From an uncultured Halioglobus sp. (GTDB lineage: Bacteria > Pseudomonadota > Gammaproteobacteria > Pseudomonadales > Halieaceae): 10,412 nt of DNA. The position numbers and the translations under genes were made by a program. Shown here one piece after another: positions 7,661 through 10,412 of this stretch. The notes beneath the pieces are model-generated. The model did no database searches, had not been told where the DNA came from, and saw nothing but the letters and a program-made list of their open reading frames with translations. Every line of letters starts with the position of its first letter. The first letter of the stretch is position 1. The DNA lies in NCBI GenBank assembly GCA_905480565.1, contig CAJQQW010000383.1, positions 1-10,412 on the forward strand, written 5' to 3'.

Positions 7661-7681
7661 TTTGGGCCGGTTCAGCCGCGT

Positions 7682-7734
7682 CTTTCGCTCGAGCTTTTCC
7701 CTGGGTGATTACCCGGTAAGAGGAGTCGCGAAAG
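7682..7734. repeat. Long imperfect palindrome in the divergent control region
   Basis: The outer arms CTTTCGC (7682-7688) and GCGAAAG (7728-7734) are perfect complements. Inside them, CTTTTCCCTGGGT (7694-7706) pairs imperfectly, with G-U pairs and two mismatches, to ACCCGGTAAGAGG (7711-7723) around a GATT loop. There is no T tract on either side, so it is not a normal terminator. It ends ten bases before the -35 box of the carA promoter candidate. It may be a protein-binding site or a relic of a mobile palindromic repeat; its role is unknown. Confidence 0.4.
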
Positions 7735-7744
7735 CCTTTCAGTC

Positions 7745-7773
7745 TGGACAGACAATAGCCCTTCCCCTACAAT
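7745..7773 (+). promoter_or_regulatory. Sigma70 promoter candidate for carAB
   Basis: TGGACA (7745-7750) and TACAAT (7768-7773) are separated by exactly 17 bases; each hexamer matches consensus at five of six positions. Transcription should begin near 7780-7782, giving a leader of about 170 bases before the carA TTG. It is the best promoter match I found in the window. Confidence 0.68.
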
Positions 7774-7825
7774 GCACCGCCAGATTGCACTTGCGCGGGT
7801 GAGCACCGCCTGCGCCAGTGTACCC

Positions 7826-7841
7826 CTGTGTTTAACCACAG
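7826..7841 (+). promoter_or_regulatory. Small leader hairpin just before the leader reading frame
   Basis: CTGTG (7826-7830) and CACAG (7837-7841) form a perfect five-pair stem with a TTTAAC loop, ending one base before the ATG at 7842. In an attenuator this position suits an RNA polymerase pause hairpin; the short U-rich loop could respond to UTP supply. It could also limit ribosome access to the ATG. The function is inferred. Confidence 0.4.
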
Positions 7842-7904
7842 ATGATTCGAGTGAAAAGGCGAGATGAGGCTTCCCATCTCGCCTTTTTGCGAGCGCTCGG
7901 CTAA
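7842..7904 (+). CDS. Putative carAB leader peptide, 20 residues
   Basis: An ATG frame of 20 codons ends at TAA 7902-7904. The peptide begins MIRVKRRDEA and ends LRALG. Four of 20 codons encode arginine (codons 3, 6, 7 and 17), written CGA, AGG, CGA and CGA, codons that the neighbouring genes use little compared with CGC and CGT. The frame runs straight through the terminator hairpin (7854-7887) and stops 15 bases beyond its T tract, so a ribosome translating or stalled here would keep the hairpin from forming. This is the geometry of pyrBI-type or arginine-sensing attenuators, and carAB makes the shared precursor of pyrimidines and arginine. No strong ribosome binding site is visible upstream, which weakens the call, and the rare codons inside the stem may be imposed by hairpin sequence. 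From unchecked memory, a carAB leader peptide has been proposed in Pseudomonas. Confidence 0.5.
   Translation: MIRVKRRDEASHLAFLRALG
7854..7888 (+). terminator. Intrinsic terminator in the carAB leader (attenuator candidate)
   Basis: AAAAGGCGAGATG (7854-7866) and CATCTCGCCTTTT (7875-7887) form a perfect 13-pair stem with an eight-base loop and end in TTTTT (7884-7888). It is the strongest terminator in the window and lies between the carA promoter candidate and carA. Because the four leading A bases mirror the T tract, it could also act on the - strand, but no - strand gene ends here. Its placement after a promoter and before the gene that promoter serves points to conditional termination. 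A short independent RNA of about 110 bases ending here is the main alternative. Confidence 0.85.
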
Positions 7905-7940
7905 GGCTTCCGCCCGGCCGGTGCCATGTCACTGAACGAT

Positions 7941-7945
7941 GGAGG
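7941..7945 (+). promoter_or_regulatory. Ribosome binding site that sets the carA TTG start
   Basis: GGAGG lies five bases before TTG 7951. If the in-frame ATG at 7939 were the start, this sequence would be inside the coding region and no other good site would precede it. Confidence 0.75.
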
Positions 7946-7950
7946 TTCGC

Positions 7951-9093
7951 TTGTCCATACCGGCCATACTCGCCCTTGAAGATGGTAGTGTTTTCAAAGG
8001 CGTGGCGATTGGCGCAAATGGCGCCTCGGTGGGGGAAGTTGTTTTCAATACCGCCATGAGCGGCTATCAGGAAATCCTCACGGATCCCTCCTATGCGCGT
8101 CAGATCGTGACTCTGACATATCCCCATATCGGCAACACCGGCACTAACCCTGAGGATGAGGAGTCCACTGAAGTCTGGGCCGCTGGCCTGGTCATCCGAG
8201 ACCTGCCCCTGCTGGCCAGCAATTTCCGCAATCAGCAGAATCTGTCCGACTACCTGTGTGAACGAAATATCGTCGCAATTGCCGATATAGACACGCGTCG
8301 CCTGACCAGGATTCTACGTGAAAAAGGCGCTCAGAACGGTTGTCTGATGGCAGGTGATGCGGCGGATGAATCACAAGCGCTGGCTCAGGCCAGAGCGTTT
8401 AGCGGCCTCAAAGGAATGGATCTCGCCAGTGAGGTGACCACCGCTGACACCTACGCCTGGCTTGAAGGAAGCTGGATACGGGGTGAGGGCCACCCCGAGA
8501 GGGCCGAGGCCGACTTACCCTATCATGTGGTGGCTTACGATTACGGGGTCAAGCGCAATATCCTGCGGATGCTGGTAGATCGGGGTTGCCGCCTGACTGT
8601 GGTGACAGCCCAGACGCCGGCGGAGGAAGTGCTGGCTCTCGAGCCCGATGGGGTTTTTCTGTCTAATGGCCCCGGCGACCCCGAGCCTTGCACCTACGCC
8701 ATTGAGGCGATAAAGGCTATCCTGAAAACAGACGTGCCCGTATTCGGCATCTGCCTTGGCCACCAGCTCCTCGCACTGGCCAGCGGTGCGTCCACGTTGA
8801 AAATGAAATTCGGACACCACGGCGCCAATCACCCGGTACAGAATCAGGATGACGGAACAGTCCTCATTACCAGCCAGAATCATGGTTTCGCTGTCGACGA
8901 GGACAGCCTGCCGGACACGCTGCGCACGACACACACGTCGCTTTTCGACGGCAGCCTGCAGGGGATTCATCGCACCGACCGGGACGCTTTCAGCTTTCAG
9001 GGTCATCCGGAGGCCAGCCCCGGCCCACACGACGCCGCACCGTTGTTTGAACATTTCATTGAACTGATGGCCGCGCGGGCCGGGAAGAAGTAA
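7951..9093 (+). CDS. carA: Carbamoyl-phosphate synthetase small (glutaminase) subunit
   Basis: CarA hydrolyses glutamine and channels ammonia to CarB, which makes carbamoyl phosphate for arginine and pyrimidine synthesis in the cytosol. From the TTG start it has 380 residues, against 382 in E. coli. The N-terminal CarA domain shows [21 protein letters not shown] (about 28-48) and [11 protein letters not shown] (56-66). The C-terminal class I glutamine amidotransferase domain shows GVKRNILR (199-206), LSNGPGDPE (237-245), GICLGHQ with nucleophile Cys268 (266-272), and [11 protein letters not shown] with His352 and Glu354 completing the triad. The TTG at 7951 is preferred over the ATG at 7939 because GGAGG precedes it correctly and the protein then starts [11 protein letters not shown], matching the start of Pseudomonas CarA. 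Upstream there is a promoter, leader frame and terminator that together suggest attenuation. CarB follows after six bases. Confidence 0.98.
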   Translation: MSIPAILALEDGSVFKGVAIGANGASVGEVVFNTAMSGYQEILTDPSYARQIVTLTYPHIGNTGTNPEDEESTEVWAAGLVIRDLPLLASNFRNQQNLSDYLCERNIVAIADIDTRRLTRILREKGAQNGCLMAGDAADESQALAQARAFSGLKGMDLASEVTTADTYAWLEGSWIRGEGHPERAEADLPYHVVAYDYGVKRNILRMLVDRGCRLTVVTAQTPAEEVLALEPDGVFLSNGPGDPEPCTYAIEAIKAILKTDVPVFGICLGHQLLALASGASTLKMKFGHHGANHPVQNQDDGTVLITSQNHGFAVDEDSLPDTLRTTHTSLFDGSLQGIHRTDRDAFSFQGHPEASPGPHDAAPLFEHFIELMAARAGKK

Positions 9094-9099
9094 GCCGCC

Positions 9100-10412
9100 A
9101 TGCCTAAACGCACCGATCTTAAAAATATTCTTATTCTGGGCGCAGGCCCTATTGTTATTGGGCAGGCCTGCGAGTTCGACTACTCCGGCGCCCAGGCCTG
9201 CAAGGCTCTGCGCGAGGAGGGCTACAGGGTTATCCTGGTGAACTCCAATCCGGCCACTATTATGACGGACCCGTCTATGGCCGACGCCACCTATATAGAA
9301 CCGATAGAGTGGCAAACCGTAGCGCGCATTATTGAGGAAGAAAAACCCGATGCCCTGCTGCCCACCATGGGCGGGCAGACAGCCCTTAACTGCGCACTGG
9401 ACCTTGCCCGGGAAGGCGTTCTTGAGACATTTGGCGTCGAGATGATTGGCGCCACCAAAGAGGCTATCGACAAAGCGGAAGACCGTCAGCTGTTTGACCA
9501 GGCCATGAAGCGTATCGGTCTGGAAACACCCCGCGCCTCCACGGCCCACAGCCTCGAAGAAGCCTTCCAGGTGCTGGATTCTATTGGTTTCCCATGCATT
9601 ATCCGGCCCTCCTTTACCATGGGTGGTTCCGGTGGTGGTATTGCATACAACCGCAGCGAATTTGAAGAAATCTGTCGACGTGGGCTCGACTTGTCACCCA
9701 CCAACGAGTTGCTGATCGATGAGTCCCTGATCGGTTGGAAAGAGTTCGAAATGGAGGTTGTCAGGGACAAGAATGACAACTGTATTATTGTATGTGCCAT
9801 TGAGAACTTTGATGCCATGGGCGTGCATACTGGCGATTCCATCACGGTGGCGCCGGCACAGACGCTCACCGACAAGGAATATCAAATCATGCGCAATGCA
9901 TCCTTGGCGGTGCTGCGTGAGATAGGGGTAGAGACTGGCGGTTCCAATGTGCAGTTCGGGCAGGATCCCGAGACTGGACGTATGGTTATCATCGAGATGA
10001 ACCCGCGGGTGTCACGCTCCTCTGCACTTGCATCCAAGGCCACCGGTTTTCCTATCGCCAAGGTAGCGGCGAAATTGGCGATCGGTTACACCCTTGATGA
10101 ACTGCAAAACGATATTACCGGCGGCGCCACGCCAGCGTCCTTTGAGCCCTCCATAGATTATGTGGTCACGAAAATCCCTCGGTTTGCCTTTGAAAAATTT
10201 GCCGGAGCGGATGCACACCTCACCACGCAGATGAAATCCGTGGGCGAGGTCATGGCGATTGGGCGAACTTTTCAGGAGTCAGTGCAAAAAGCCCTGCGCG
10301 GTTTAGAGGTGGGCTCTGCCGGCTTTGAGCACCAGATTGATGTGGATGATCCGGAGCTACGCGACGAACTGGTAGCCGAGTTGACTAATCCCAAACCGGA
10401 GCGCATCTGGTA
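9100..10412 (+). CDS. carB: Carbamoyl-phosphate synthetase large subunit, N-terminal part, cut by window end
   Basis: CarB takes ammonia from CarA and, using two ATP, makes carbamoyl phosphate from bicarbonate. The window holds 437 codons of about 1,075. They cover the first ATP-grasp half, which forms carboxyphosphate, and the beginning of the oligomerisation domain (from about residue 401). Motifs seen: [20 protein letters not shown] (11-30), [10 protein letters not shown] (88-97), [12 protein letters not shown] (169-180) and [18 protein letters not shown] (299-316). Residues known to bind nucleotide or metal in the E. coli enzyme fall at the same numbers here: Arg129, Arg169, Glu215, Asn236, His243, Glu299, Asn301 and Arg303. 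ATG 9100 follows the carA stop by six bases with only a weak AAGAAG upstream, so it is probably translated by coupling. Unlike some Pseudomonas species (as I recall), no extra reading frame separates carA and carB. Confidence 0.98.
   Translation, partial: MPKRTDLKNILILGAGPIVIGQACEFDYSGAQACKALREEGYRVILVNSNPATIMTDPSMADATYIEPIEWQTVARIIEEEKPDALLPTMGGQTALNCALDLAREGVLETFGVEMIGATKEAIDKAEDRQLFDQAMKRIGLETPRASTAHSLEEAFQVLDSIGFPCIIRPSFTMGGSGGGIAYNRSEFEEICRRGLDLSPTNELLIDESLIGWKEFEMEVVRDKNDNCIIVCAIENFDAMGVHTGDSITVAPAQTLTDKEYQIMRNASLAVLREIGVETGGSNVQFGQDPETGRMVIIEMNPRVSRSSALASKATGFPIAKVAAKLAIGYTLDELQNDITGGATPASFEPSIDYVVTKIPRFAFEKFAGADAHLTTQMKSVGEVMAIGRTFQESVQKALRGLEVGSAGFEHQIDVDDPELRDELVAELTNPKPERIW

Noticed and set aside
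7799..7867. A 22-codon GTG frame in the carA leader, ending inside the terminator stem
   Set aside because: It has a GTG start, no ribosome binding site and no notable Arg or other codon run. It ends within the hairpin, so the ATG frame at 7842 fits attenuation better. It remains a weak alternative leader.
7591..7950. A CRISPR, tRNA or mobile element in the largest gap
   Set aside because: No repeated spacer pattern, no cloverleaf and no terminal inverted repeats with target duplications were found; promoters, palindromes and the leader account for most of the gap.
7926..7979. A 17-codon ATG frame overlapping the carA start
   Set aside because: It has no ribosome binding site, overlaps carA in another frame, and is short enough to be chance.
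7672..8127. A 151-codon open frame on the - strand over the control region and carA start
   Set aside because: It overlaps carA coding sequence, the terminator and the promoter, has no recognisable motif, and is best explained as a shadow frame.
8515..9549. A long open frame (344 codons) on the - strand
   Set aside because: It is fully antisense to carA and the start of carB, both of which are certain; its translation shows no recognisable domain and reflects GC-rich codon structure.

Overview
This window is ordinary bacterial chromosome from a gammaproteobacterium. The best guess is a marine, lipid- or hydrocarbon-using lineage such as Halieaceae or Spongiibacteraceae. That placement is inferred from the CarA and CarB sequences, which resemble Pseudomonas and E. 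coli, from the density of acyl-CoA metabolism genes, and from moderate GC. No transposase, integrase, phage gene, CRISPR array, tRNA or rRNA was seen.

Region 1 (1-3497, + strand) carries four acyl-CoA or alcohol metabolism genes: the C-terminal part of a thiolase, an NADPH:quinone oxidoreductase-like MDR protein, an iron-containing alcohol dehydrogenase and a hotdog-fold (4HBT) thioesterase. A hairpin terminator sits between the thiolase and the MDR gene. The last three genes are tightly packed, and the last two overlap by ATGA.

Region 2 (3709-7590, - strand) is a convergent operon. In transcription order it holds an SDR oxidoreductase, a TetR-family regulator overlapping it by ATGA, and two different acyl-CoA dehydrogenases. 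A sigma70-like promoter with a perfect 7-2-7 palindrome over its -35 box lies just upstream, which suggests autoregulation by the TetR protein. The two dehydrogenases resemble mycobacterial FadE24 and FadE23, and the MDR protein resembles FadB4. From memory, those three genes are neighbours in Mycobacterium tuberculosis. Together regions 1 and 2 look like a catabolic locus for an unidentified acyl-CoA or alcohol substrate: oxidation of alcohol or carbonyl groups, alpha,beta-dehydrogenation by a probable heteromeric dehydrogenase, thiolytic cleavage and thioester hydrolysis.

Region 3 (7591-7950) is a 360-base divergent control region. It contains the SDR promoter and operator, a long imperfect palindrome, a good + strand promoter (TGGACA-N17-TACAAT), a 20-codon leader reading frame with four arginine codons, and a strong intrinsic terminator wholly inside that frame. 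This has the layout of a transcription attenuator for carAB and is the most interesting element here.

Region 4 (7951-10412, + strand) is carA, best read from a TTG start behind a GGAGG ribosome binding site, followed six bases later by the first 437 codons of carB. Together they encode carbamoyl-phosphate synthetase, which feeds arginine and pyrimidine synthesis.
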